The position numbers were made by a program, and so were the translations under genes. Below are positions 7,915-17,098 of a DNA stretch of 64,000 bases, in pieces (the stretch's first letter is position 1; each line of letters opens with the position of its first letter). The DNA is taken from contig NZ_NFGZ01000014.1 in the NCBI RefSeq assembly GCF_002159175.1, positions 19,020 to 83,019 of the forward strand, read 5' to 3'. The notes beneath the pieces are model-generated. The model ran no database searches. It saw nothing but the letters and a program-made list of their open reading frames with translations, and was not told the DNA's origin. Source of the DNA: Flavonifractor sp. An92 (lineage in GTDB: Bacteria; Bacillota; Clostridia; Oscillospirales; Oscillospiraceae).

Positions 7915-8784
7915 TTATCCCTTGACGGCGCCGCTGGCCATACCCTCGATGAACTTCTTCTGCAGGAGCAGGAAGATGACGATCATGGGTACGATCATGA
8001 TGACGGCGCCCGACATGATGACGCTGTAATCCTTGGAGAACGTGCCGTTCAGGTTGAGGAATTTCAGGGTGGCGGTGAAGTTGCTCTCGCCCTGGAGGAG
8101 GGTGGTGCTGAGCAGGTACTCGTTCCAGGAGAAGAGCCCCACGATGACCGCCACGGTGATGAGACCGGGGGAGACGATGGGGAGCATCACCTTGGTAAAG
8201 ACCTGGAAGGTGTTGGCCCCGTCGATGCGGGCGGCCTCCTCCAGCTCATAGGGCACTTTCAGGAAATAGGTGCGCATGAGGAAGATGGGCATGGGCAGGT
8301 TCCAGGCGGCGATGGCCACGCCGACGGCAAAGACATTGCCCATCAGGTGCAGGTTGACGAAGGTGGTGTACAGAGGCAGCATGAACATCTGCAGGGGGAC
8401 CGTGGTGCAGAGCATGAAGTAGAGGGTCAGAGGCTTCCAGGTCCGCACCCGCCGGGTGGCCAGCACATAGCCCATGGTGGCGGAGGCCAGCACGCCGGTG
8501 ACGATGGCGGTGCCGGTGAGCTTGAGGCTGTTGAGGAAGCCCTCGCCGAATTTACCCACCTGCCAGGTGTAGAGATAGTTGCTCAGGCTGAGCTCGGTGG
8601 GCAGGGACAGGGGATTGGCCAGGATCTCGGCGTGGCTCTTGAAGCTGTTGATGAGCACCAGAAACAGCGGGAACAGGGAGATGACCGCCATGATGAGCAG
8701 AAACAGGATGGCCAGGAGGAAGCCCAGCGTGATCTGCCGCTTTTCCTTGGGCGGCCGTTCGGCTCTGTGGGACAGCGCTTTCAT
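7915..8784 (-). CDS. Carbohydrate ABC transporter permease, MalG type
   Basis: 289-aa inner-membrane permease with six predicted hydrophobic segments, the first near residues 21-45. The EAA loop (ELEEAARIDGANTFQVFTKV, about 180-199) docks the ATPase. It is the second permease of a CUT1-type importer; its start overlaps the other permease by 4 nt. No ATPase is encoded in this operon, and the MsmK-like ATPase at 15-16 kb is the likely partner (inference). Confidence 0.95.
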   Translation of the reverse strand: MKALSHRAERPPKEKRQITLGFLLAILFLLIMAVISLFPLFLVLINSFKSHAEILANPLSLPTELSLSNYLYTWQVGKFGEGFLNSLKLTGTAIVTGVLASATMGYVLATRRVRTWKPLTLYFMLCTTVPLQMFMLPLYTTFVNLHLMGNVFAVGVAIAAWNLPMPIFLMRTYFLKVPYELEEAARIDGANTFQVFTKVMLPIVSPGLITVAVIVGLFSWNEYLLSTTLLQGESNFTATLKFLNLNGTFSKDYSVIMSGAVIMIVPMIVIFLLLQKKFIEGMASGAVKG

Positions 8785-9674
8785 TCCAAGGCCTCCTTCC
8801 GGCTGAACCAGGTGTAGAAGAATGCGGCGAAGCTGCCCAACAGGCCCATGGCCAGGGAGATGGCAGCGGCTTTTCCGAATTTAAAGGCGGAGAACGCGGT
8901 GGTATAGGCGTAGGTGGAGAGCATCTCGGTGGCGTGGGCGGGCCCGCCGGAGGTGAGCAGATAGATATAGTCAAAGGTCATGAAGGAGTAGATCACGATA
9001 AAGACGAACATCAGGCGCACGGTGGGGGCGATGTTGGGCAGGTACACATAGCGGTAGACCTGCCAGCCGCTGGCGCCCTCGATCTGGGCGGCCTTGATCT
9101 GGTCCACCGGGGTCTGCCGCAGGGCGGCCAGGTAGATGACCGTCAAAAAGCCCCAGTAGTGCCAGATGTCCACGGCGGCTACGCCGTAGAGGGCGGTGTT
9201 CATATTGCCCAGGGGAGAGGTGATGTCCCAGCCCAGCTTCTGCAGGAAGCCCACCAGGCCGCCGGTGGGGCTGAAGATGATGTTCAGCCAGATGATGGCG
9301 TTGGTGGTGGGGGCCAGCAGGTAGGGGATGAGGTAGATCACCTGAAAGGTCTTGTGCCCCACCCGGAAGTGGGCGATGAGCACGGCGGAGAGCATGGCGA
9401 CGATGACCGGGATGGTCACGAAGATGAGGGTCCACTTGATGTTGTTGACCAGAGCCTGCCGGAAGATCCAGTCTTCGGCCAGCTCCTGGAAGTTGCGCAG
9501 GCCTACCCACTCCTTCTCCGGGGAAATGCCGTTCCACTCGGTAAAGGCGGCGTAGATGGTCTGCAGAGCGGGAATGAGCACCACAAAGGCGCTGAGCACC
9601 ACGGCGGGCAGGGACAGCAGATGGTAGCCCAGGGTGCGGACCCGTTTTTGGCGGTGAGCTGGGAGTTGCGTCAT
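8781..9674 (-). CDS. Carbohydrate ABC transporter permease, MalF/UgpA type
   Basis: 297-aa permease. Start MTQLPAHRQKR gives a normal short cytoplasmic tail before the first membrane helix (HLLSLPAVVLSAFVVLIPAL). The EAA motif is QIKAAQIEGASGWQVYRYV. With the MalG-type partner it forms the membrane channel of a CUT1 sugar or glycoside importer. Confidence 0.95.
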   Translation of the reverse strand: MTQLPAHRQKRVRTLGYHLLSLPAVVLSAFVVLIPALQTIYAAFTEWNGISPEKEWVGLRNFQELAEDWIFRQALVNNIKWTLIFVTIPVIVAMLSAVLIAHFRVGHKTFQVIYLIPYLLAPTTNAIIWLNIIFSPTGGLVGFLQKLGWDITSPLGNMNTALYGVAAVDIWHYWGFLTVIYLAALRQTPVDQIKAAQIEGASGWQVYRYVYLPNIAPTVRLMFVFIVIYSFMTFDYIYLLTSGGPAHATEMLSTYAYTTAFSAFKFGKAAAISLAMGLLGSFAAFFYTWFSRKEALE

Positions 9675-9754
9675 TCTTTTCACTTCCCTGTGTTTGAATG
9701 GAAGAGGGGGGACGGCCGGGCAGGCTGCCGCGGCCGTCCCCCGGGATGGATGGA

Positions 9755-11158
9755 TCAATAGGCGGGCTCCGTCAGCGGGCAGACCAGCCCGTTGGCGATG
9801 TCGTTCTGAAGCTCGGCGTCCACGGTCTGGCAGAACTGCTCCGCGGTCATGACGCCCTGCCACACGGTGTCGATGTCCTCAAAGGCGGTGACGGTGGCGG
9901 AGGGGAAGAAGGAGGAGGGATGCAGGCAGAAGTAGCCCGCGTCGATGCTGTCGATGGCCTGCTGGAGGATGTCCATGGTGAGCTTGGAAAGGCCGGTCAT
10001 GGAGCTGGCGTCGTAGTTGGCCATGTCCTTCACGGGGATCGCCCAGTAGCCGGGCCAGCCTTCGGTCATCTTGCCGCCGAACTCAGCGGTGAGCATATAG
10101 TCCAGGATCTTGGCGCACTCGTCGGCGTACTTGGTGTCGGCGTTGATGGCGAAGTTGCAGTTCATGGACACGTCGTAGACGTCCTCGTCCATGCCCACGG
10201 TGGGCATGGGCACGAAGCCGACCTGGTCGGCCTCCTCACCCAGGAAGCTCTGGGCGGCGAACTGGATATACAGCGTGGGCACCATGGCCATGGCGGAGCG
10301 GCCGTCCTTCAGGGTCTGGATGGCCTCCTGGGAGTCCAGGTTCACATAGTCGTTACCGGCCAGGTAGCCCGCCTGGAACCAGTCGGCGCTGGTCTGGACG
10401 GCCTGCACCATCTCAGGGGTGTTGAAGGAGGTGTTGCCGGTCAGGGCATCGTAGAACAGGCGGGGAGAGCCCAGGTGGTTGATGATCATGGAGGAGAAGT
10501 GGTCGTTGCAGGGCTTCCAGCCCTTGTTGCCGGCGGCCAGGGGGTACATGCCCTCCGCCTTGGCCTCATCCATGATGGCGACCATCTCGTCGATGGTGGT
10601 GGGGGGCTCCCAGCCCTTCTCCTCAAAGGTGGCCTTGTTGTAGAGGATGCCGCCGATGACCATGCCGCCGGGCACGGAGTACAGGTGGCCGTCCAGGGTG
10701 CAGGCGTCGTACATGACGCCCAGGACGCGGTCCTTCCAGCCGTACTGCTCGGCGTAGTCGTTCAGATCCAGCACCAGGCCCTCGTTGGCGTAGACGGCGG
10801 TGTAGGACGGGCCGGAGGCGTAGACGATGTCGGGGGCGTTGTGGGCGGCCAGGGCGCGGGGCATATCCACGTCCACGGTGTTGCGGAACTCAATGGTCAG
10901 CTCGTACTGATCCTGGGACTCGTTGTACCAGCCGCAGAGCACGTCCTGGATGTGCTCCTGGTACTCGGGCGCGGGGCCCCAGAACCACATGGTGATCTCC
11001 TCACGGTCGGGGTACTGGCGGGCCGTCTTGGTCACGCCTTCTTCCTGTTCGGTGGGCTCGCTGGTGTCGGGGGGCGTGGTGCCCGTGGAGCCGCAGGCGG
11101 GCAGCAGGGTCAGGAGCAGTGCGGAAGAGAGCAGCAGAGACATGAGCTTTTTCATCAT
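9755..11158 (-). CDS. Extracellular solute-binding lipoprotein (CUT1 ABC importer)
   Basis: 467-aa substrate-binding protein. A lipoprotein signal peptide (MMKKLMSLLLSSALLLTLLP) ends in the lipobox LPAC with Cys22 as the lipidation site, followed by a Thr/Glu-rich linker. The mature part has the family features ITMWFWGP near the start, AHNAPDIVY about residue 100 and an aromatic-rich C-terminal lobe. AAGGAGG precedes the start codons. It delivers the substrate to the adjacent permeases. Ligand class is inferred from neighbours (nucleoside or ADP-ribose-like glycoside), not from sequence. Confidence 0.95.
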   Translation of the reverse strand: MMKKLMSLLLSSALLLTLLPACGSTGTTPPDTSEPTEQEEGVTKTARQYPDREEITMWFWGPAPEYQEHIQDVLCGWYNESQDQYELTIEFRNTVDVDMPRALAAHNAPDIVYASGPSYTAVYANEGLVLDLNDYAEQYGWKDRVLGVMYDACTLDGHLYSVPGGMVIGGILYNKATFEEKGWEPPTTIDEMVAIMDEAKAEGMYPLAAGNKGWKPCNDHFSSMIINHLGSPRLFYDALTGNTSFNTPEMVQAVQTSADWFQAGYLAGNDYVNLDSQEAIQTLKDGRSAMAMVPTLYIQFAAQSFLGEEADQVGFVPMPTVGMDEDVYDVSMNCNFAINADTKYADECAKILDYMLTAEFGGKMTEGWPGYWAIPVKDMANYDASSMTGLSKLTMDILQQAIDSIDAGYFCLHPSSFFPSATVTAFEDIDTVWQGVMTAEQFCQTVDAELQNDIANGLVCPLTEPAY

Positions 11159-11207
11159 AAGTCCTCCTTTTTTTCTGCCATCTTTGGATGGAAGGGTAGA
11201 GCCGCGA

Positions 11208-12254
11208 TCAGATCCCCCGGTCCGCGCCCGCCGGGGGGGCCACTTCCCATTCGGGGATCAGGTGATCCAGGAGCCGGTTGGCGTAGTCCTCCAGCGCGAT
11301 GTGGTTCACCGAGCGGATGGTCTCCCGCCAGGCAGCGGGGACCCGCTCCACGCCGGAGTAGGCGCCGGCCATGGCGCCGGCCATGGCGGCGTTGGTGTCG
11401 CAGTCGCCGCCGAAGTTGACGCAGTACTCGTTGACGGTCTTGACGTCGCCCTTGCCCAGGGCGAAGAGACCGATGGAGACGGGGATGGAGTCGGCGGCCA
11501 GGTCGCCGCCGCCAAAGTAGTCGTAGAGCTCGGCCATGGCCTTCTTGGGGTCATCGCCGTATCGCTGCACCAGCTCGTAGACCAGCCCGATCCGCTTGGA
11601 GATGGAGGGGGAGACCACCGAGTAGCCCAGGTGGCTGGCCAGGTCCGCCGCGCGCATGGTCTCGGCCACGATGTCGCCGATATTCTGCTCCCCGCGGATG
11701 CACAGGGCCACGCCCCAGGCGATGGCGGCGGCGGAGGAGACGCAGACGGTGGTGTTGTGGGTGGGCATGCAGGTGGCGTACACGTCCCGGATCATCTCCT
11801 CACAGGAGGAGCCCCGCAGACCGTGGATGATGCCCACCGGGCTGATGCGCATGGCCGAGCCGTTGGTGTTGCCGTACTTGCCGCTGACCGTGATGTCGGC
11901 GCCGTCCCGGATGGCCTTCAGGGCCCGCTCGGTGCTGGGGCCCAGGGGGCTGGCGTACTTGTCCTTGACCCGGTCGGCCCAGGCCAGGATCTCCTTCACC
12001 ACGTCCAGAGGCACCACCTTCTTGTTGCGCAGGAAGGAATTCATCAGCGCCAGGGCCTGCTCGGTGTCGTCGGTGTACTCGCCGGCCTTCAGCCCGTCGT
12101 GGAAGATGTGGCCCTTTTCCGGGGGATAGAAGGTGTCGATCCAGCCCCAGGTCTTTTGGATGTACTCCTGGGTCATGAAGGAGCTGGGGACGCCCAGGGC
12201 GTCTCCGGAGGCCATGCCGTACAGGCAGCCCAGTACGCGGTCGTAATCGGTCAT
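11208..12254 (-). CDS. ADP-ribosylglycohydrolase family protein
   Basis: 348-aa single-domain member of the DraG/ARH superfamily. The two metal-binding motifs are well kept: GEYTDDTEQALALM (TDDT at 61-64) and NFGGDCDTNAAMAGAMAG near residue 290. GMASGDALGVPSSF near the N terminus matches the conserved opening. The family removes ADP-ribose from proteins or small molecules, and related bacterial members sit in sugar operons with unknown substrates. Its start overlaps the PfkB gene by 4 nt and AAGGAAGAG precedes it. It lies between the kinase and the importer, which argues for a role on an imported glycoside and not on nitrogenase control. Confidence 0.92.
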   Translation of the reverse strand: MTDYDRVLGCLYGMASGDALGVPSSFMTQEYIQKTWGWIDTFYPPEKGHIFHDGLKAGEYTDDTEQALALMNSFLRNKKVVPLDVVKEILAWADRVKDKYASPLGPSTERALKAIRDGADITVSGKYGNTNGSAMRISPVGIIHGLRGSSCEEMIRDVYATCMPTHNTTVCVSSAAAIAWGVALCIRGEQNIGDIVAETMRAADLASHLGYSVVSPSISKRIGLVYELVQRYGDDPKKAMAELYDYFGGGDLAADSIPVSIGLFALGKGDVKTVNEYCVNFGGDCDTNAAMAGAMAGAYSGVERVPAAWRETIRSVNHIALEDYANRLLDHLIPEWEVAPPAGADRGI

Positions 12255-13177
12255 TTCATCTCTTCCTTTCTCAGTTGGGGAAATTGGCAGTCCAGCCGTG
12301 CCCCGATCTCTTCCCAGGTGGGCATGGGACACTGGCCGCCCTGACGTTCAATGACGAAGCTGGCCATGGAGGCGCCGTACCAGGCGGCGCGCTCCGGGGG
12401 GATGCCGGCGGCCAGTGCGCTGACCACTCCGGCGGTGAAGGAGTCCCCCGCGCCGGTAAAATCCATCAGCTGTCCGGCCTGCACGGGGGAAAATTTGGTC
12501 TCCGCTCCGGCCCGATACAGGCTGCTGCCCTCACCGCCGTCGGTGATGTAGAGCAGCAGATGGGGATAGGCCTCCGAGAGGGCCCGGCGGTCCGGGAGAT
12601 CCAGTGCCTGGCAGAGCTCCTGGGCCTCCCGGCGGTTGATGATGAGGCCATAGAGCTCCGGCAGCCACGGACCCAGCGCCGCTTTGCCGATGCCGGTGAC
12701 CACCACCTTGCGGCGCTGGCGGAGGGCTTCGGTCAGGTATCCGGCGGTGTAGTCGCCCAGCACCGGCGCGAGGACCACCCACTCGGGCAGCTCCACCGGC
12801 AGCGCCGCCCGGGCGCTGGCCGCCGCGCCGTAGTAGGAGAAGCACATGGTGGTGCCGTCGGCCTGCATGTACATCCAGGCGCAGCCGGAGGGGACGCCCG
12901 GGACAACGGTGAGGCCGCTGCAGTCGATGCCGCGGGCCTGCCACTGTTCCAGCAGCCCGGTGGCGGAGAAGTCGTCGCCCACCGGGTAGAAGAGCCGGGG
13001 ACGGGCGCGGCCCAGCGCGGCGATCCCGCAGGCGATGTTGGGCGCGCAGCCGCCGGGGACCAGGGCGCCGCTGTGTTCGGTGATGCGGACGATCTCCCCC
13101 CGGTCGGGCAGATGCTCCACATGAAAGAGATAGTCACCAATAGCCGCGGCCCCGATCACCGCGATGGTCTGCTCCAT
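12251..13177 (-). CDS. PfkB family carbohydrate kinase (ribokinase-like)
   Basis: 308-aa sugar or nucleoside kinase. Motif 1 is PGGCAPNIACGIAALG (about 41-56) and motif 2 is DFTGAGDSFTAG with the catalytic base Asp245. It phosphorylates a sugar or nucleoside hydroxyl with ATP in the cytoplasm. Start MEQTIAVIGA fits family length; a longer upstream reading runs through the promoter and into the divergent GntR gene. It is the first gene of the ten-gene operon. The sugar could be ribose, ADP-ribose-derived ribose or a nucleoside (inference). Confidence 0.93.
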   Translation of the reverse strand: MEQTIAVIGAAAIGDYLFHVEHLPDRGEIVRITEHSGALVPGGCAPNIACGIAALGRARPRLFYPVGDDFSATGLLEQWQARGIDCSGLTVVPGVPSGCAWMYMQADGTTMCFSYYGAAASARAALPVELPEWVVLAPVLGDYTAGYLTEALRQRRKVVVTGIGKAALGPWLPELYGLIINRREAQELCQALDLPDRRALSEAYPHLLLYITDGGEGSSLYRAGAETKFSPVQAGQLMDFTGAGDSFTAGVVSALAAGIPPERAAWYGASMASFVIERQGGQCPMPTWEEIGARLDCQFPQLRKEEMK

Positions 13178-13229
13178 ATCAGGTCCCCCTTCCCGCCCGG
13201 CGGTCCGGGCCGTTACTTGCATTTTTCGG

Positions 13230-13247
13230 TAAGTTCGTGTAAACTTA
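13230..13247. promoter_or_regulatory. Inverted repeat in the divergent promoter region
   Basis: TAAGTT-CGTGTA-AACTTA, perfect 6-bp arms, lies between the operon's first gene and the divergent second GntR gene. It is a good operator candidate for that GntR protein, acting on one or both directions. Confidence 0.5.
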
Positions 13248-13289
13248 ATTACATAGTGTGGACTTTTACAACCAACAGGGAGGTGCTCC

Positions 13290-14075
13290 ATGGCAGAACG
13301 CGCTGCAAAGGTGGATAAAAACTCTCCCGTCCCGGTGTACTTCCAGATCGAGATGGATCTGAAACAGCGGATCATCCTCCAGGAGTGGAGCATCGGGCAG
13401 CAGCTGCCCGGCGAGATGGAGCTGGCCCAGCAGTATGACGTGAGCCGCATCACGCTGCGCCAGGCGCTGGCGGAGCTGGAGAAGGACGGGATCATCCGCA
13501 AGGAGCGGGGCCGCGGCTCCTTCCTGGCGGCAAATCCGGTCCCCTACATCAACAGCCTCAACTACGCGGTGGTCTCCAAGGGGCATCTGCTCCAGCCCTC
13601 TCAGGAGCCGGAGGTCCGCGCCGACATTCTGGAGCAGCGGCTGGTCACCGATCTCTTCCCCTCGGTGTGCGAGCATCTGGGGCTCCGGCCGGAGGATGAG
13701 GCGGTGTACATCAAGCGGCTCTACCACATCGACGGAAGGCCCATCGCGGTCAGCCGCTCCCACCTGCCTGCCCGTTTGGTCCCCGGGATGGAGGGGGTCC
13801 AGCTCATCCACAACTCGGTGCTGGAGACGCTGGAACAGGTCTACCATCTCCAGGTCGACCGGGTGGAGGACGACATCGAGGCGGTGCGCGCCACGCCCGC
13901 GGACCGGGCCCTGCTGCGCTGTATGCAGGATACGCCTCTGGTGCTCCTCCACGGTACCGCCTATCAGAAGGACGGCACTGCTTTGGAGTACTCCAATACC
14001 CTCTGGTCGGGGGACAGCGTGCGCTTTCACCTCACGCTGCAGAACGGCCCCACCGGATTTGTGGTACAGGAATAA
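13290..14075 (+). CDS. GntR family regulator with UTRA domain, paralogue of the first
   Basis: 261-aa HutC-type repressor. The winged helix includes LPGEMELAQQYDVSRITLRQ (about 45-64), almost identical in recognition helix to the paralogue 11 kb to the left, so the two may bind related sites. The UTRA domain (about 90-250) includes DEAVYIKRLYHIDGRPIAVS and ends SNTLWSGDSVRFHLTL. It is divergent from the ten-gene operon and is followed by a strong terminator. Probable role: ligand-responsive control of the operon (inference). Confidence 0.93.
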   Translation: MAERAAKVDKNSPVPVYFQIEMDLKQRIILQEWSIGQQLPGEMELAQQYDVSRITLRQALAELEKDGIIRKERGRGSFLAANPVPYINSLNYAVVSKGHLLQPSQEPEVRADILEQRLVTDLFPSVCEHLGLRPEDEAVYIKRLYHIDGRPIAVSRSHLPARLVPGMEGVQLIHNSVLETLEQVYHLQVDRVEDDIEAVRATPADRALLRCMQDTPLVLLHGTAYQKDGTALEYSNTLWSGDSVRFHLTLQNGPTGFVVQE

Positions 14076-14083
14076 GCAAATGG

Positions 14084-14121
14084 AAAACGGCCCCGCCGGA
14101 TTGGTCCGGCGGGGCCGTTTT
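14084..14121. terminator. Bidirectional terminator after the second GntR gene
   Basis: A perfect stem running AAAACGGCCCCGCCGGA and its complement around a short TTGG loop, ending in TTTT. It separates this gene from the convergent cyclo-ligase-like gene. Confidence 0.9.
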
Positions 14122-14147
14122 GTCTGCGCTGCGCCGCCGGCTCGAGA

Positions 14148-14897
14148 CTATTTGCAGTGGATCTGACACCAGAGCTCCTGAATGGGGGGGATCTGTCCCC
14201 GCATCTGGGGTTCCAGTGCGCTCCAGAGGATCCCACAGGTGGGCTTGGGGTACTCGCTGCGGGTCGGAATGACCCGGGTAGGCGTCACGATATAGTCAAT
14301 GGCGGTGTCGTGGGGCTGGACCTCCACATCCGCGTCCACCACCTGGCAGTCGTGGCCCGCGCCGATCACCGGGGTGTGGACGTCCACCAGCCCGGCGGTA
14401 TAAGTCATGGCCCATTCCAGATCAAAATAACCGTGTCCCTTGCCGAAGCGGATGCCGCCCGGGGTGACGGTGGAGGCGCCGGTGACCATCAGGTCGATGT
14501 GCCCCACCGACTCCTTGAGCTGGGCCAGGGTCTGGTGCTTCCAGTAGCGGGCCACGCCGTCCAGCAGGGAGGCCACCTCCTCCTTGCCCTCGGGCACCAT
14601 GCCGGGGGCGATGAGAAAGAAGCCGCGGGTGATGCCGTAATTGGTCATGACCACCGTCTTTTTGTCCCGGAAGGCGATCTCACGCAGTTTTTCCAGGTTG
14701 TTGTCCGGGGTGATGAAAATGACCTTGGCCTTCTGGTAGAGGTCCATGGCGGCGATGCGCTCCGCGCCCTGCTCGCTGCCCTCGTAGTCGGTGATGAACT
14801 CGGCAAAGTCCCAGCTGAACCGGGAGTCGGGGCGGGCCACCTTCCGCAGAGCTTCCCAGGTCTGGACCCGCATATACTTGGCGTCGTGCTTGACCAT
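14148..14897 (-). CDS. 5-formyltetrahydrofolate cyclo-ligase-like protein
   Basis: 249-aa protein of the MTHFS fold. The signature GIRFGKGHGYFDLEW (about 150-164) matches the GxGxGYYDR substrate/ATP motif, with Phe and Leu-Glu replacing Tyr and Arg. It is longer than the usual 180-200 aa and starts with an extra N-terminal helix-rich region. True enzymes convert 5-formyl-THF to methenyl-THF; divergent members in catabolic clusters may act on other substrates. It has its own promoter with the same TACAAGTATA box found upstream of adenine deaminase, which ties it to purine-salvage regulation (inference). Confidence 0.75.
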   Translation of the reverse strand: MVKHDAKYMRVQTWEALRKVARPDSRFSWDFAEFITDYEGSEQGAERIAAMDLYQKAKVIFITPDNNLEKLREIAFRDKKTVVMTNYGITRGFFLIAPGMVPEGKEEVASLLDGVARYWKHQTLAQLKESVGHIDLMVTGASTVTPGGIRFGKGHGYFDLEWAMTYTAGLVDVHTPVIGAGHDCQVVDADVEVQPHDTAIDYIVTPTRVIPTRSEYPKPTCGILWSALEPQMRGQIPPIQELWCQIHCK

Positions 14898-14916
14898 GCG
14901 TCCTCCTCTTCTGTAT

Positions 14917-14971
14917 CTTGTATAGTAGTCTTTACAAGTATAAATGTATCAGTGCGGGGAGCGGTTGTCAA
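14917..14971 (-). promoter_or_regulatory. Promoter and operator of the cyclo-ligase-like gene
   Basis: On the minus strand TTGACA, 17-nt spacer, TACATT form the promoter. Downstream lies TATACTTGTA and an inverted repeat with arms CTTGTA/TACAAG 10 nt apart. The 10-mer TACAAGTATA (plus strand 14933-14942) also occurs at the adenine deaminase promoter. Confidence 0.6.
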
Positions 14972-14992
14972 GGGGATTTTTGCATTTCTTCG

Positions 14993-16120
<1,128 letters not shown>

Positions 16121-16137
16121 GGTTTCCCTCCTCCTTG

Positions 16138-17088
16138 TTATGCCAGGAACCGCTCCTTGAGCAGAGCGAGGAACCGGCCGTAATCGGCGCTTTTTCCGAT
16201 GCGGACGTCGGGCAGGTGGGACCAGGTGTGGTGATGCCGCCGGTCCAGCACCGTCATGCCCAGGGTCAGCTCGCCACGGGTCTCCACGCCCACCTTGCCG
16301 GTCATGGTCTCCACCAGCGAGGGGTCCACGGCGTAGCCCACCGCCATGCAGTCGATGATGGTGCAGTAGGACTGGAACCCCCGGCCGTTGTTGAAGCGGA
16401 TGGCCTGACGGAGGAAGCGGCACTCGGGGTTGGGGCTGTTCTCAAAGTCGTCCAGGTCCTGCTGGCTGAAATTGACGTCAAAATGGGTGGCCACATCCAG
16501 GCCCAGCGCCACCAGGTCCACGCCGGACTCGTAGACCACCTTGGCGGCCTCCGGGTCAAAGTAGACATTCCACTCGCTCTGGGGGTTGTCGCCGGTGCCG
16601 TTGAGGAAGGCGTACTCGTTGAGGCCGAAGGCACCGGAGATGGCGATGACGCCGGCCAGAAGCTCTGTCAGCTCCGGCTCCTTCCGCAGCGCCAGGGCCA
16701 GGTTGGTCATGGGGGCCAGACAGAGCAGCCACAGCTCCCCGGGATTGGCGCGGGCCGTCCGGATGATGAGGTCCACCGCGTGCTCGTCGGCCAGGGGCAT
16801 GGTGGGCGCGGGGAGGAAATTCTCCCCCTGCCCGTCCCGGCCGTGGGTGAAGGGGTCGTTGGGCGCGGGGCGCACCAGGGGGTGCCCGCAGCCCCGGGCC
16901 ACGGGGATGTCGGTGCGGCCCAGGAGCTCCAGCACCTTGCGGGCGTTGGAAGAGGTGATGTCGATGGGGTAATTGCCCGCCACCGTGGTGATGGCCTGCA
17001 CGTCCAGCTCCGGCGATTTCAGCGCCAGGATGATGGCGGCAGAATCGTCCATGCCGGGATCGCAGTCGATGATGACCTTCTTTTTCAT
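16138..17088 (-). CDS. Inosine-uridine preferring nucleoside hydrolase family protein
   Basis: 316-aa ribohydrolase that cleaves nucleosides to base and ribose. The N-terminal calcium-binding motif is IIDCDPGMDDSAAI (DxDxGxDD type, about 5-18). The family's conserved NPQSEWNVYFDPEAAK block follows near residue 165, where the Asn and Asp residues line the active site. The start MKKKVIIDCD was chosen because the motif must sit near the N terminus. It is co-directional with adenine deaminase 10 nt upstream, consistent with nucleoside to base to deaminated base. Confidence 0.92.
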   Translation of the reverse strand: MKKKVIIDCDPGMDDSAAIILALKSPELDVQAITTVAGNYPIDITSSNARKVLELLGRTDIPVARGCGHPLVRPAPNDPFTHGRDGQGENFLPAPTMPLADEHAVDLIIRTARANPGELWLLCLAPMTNLALALRKEPELTELLAGVIAISGAFGLNEYAFLNGTGDNPQSEWNVYFDPEAAKVVYESGVDLVALGLDVATHFDVNFSQQDLDDFENSPNPECRFLRQAIRFNNGRGFQSYCTIIDCMAVGYAVDPSLVETMTGKVGVETRGELTLGMTVLDRRHHHTWSHLPDVRIGKSADYGRFLALLKERFLA

Positions 17089-17098
17089 GCGCTTCCTC

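Noticed and set aside
4862..8029. Very long open frame (over 1000 codons) on the plus strand across the PfkB and glycohydrolase genes
   Set aside because: It is the antisense of well-supported minus-strand genes. High GC at third positions leaves such frames open; the product is Gly/Val/His/Gln-rich low-complexity sequence with no domain.
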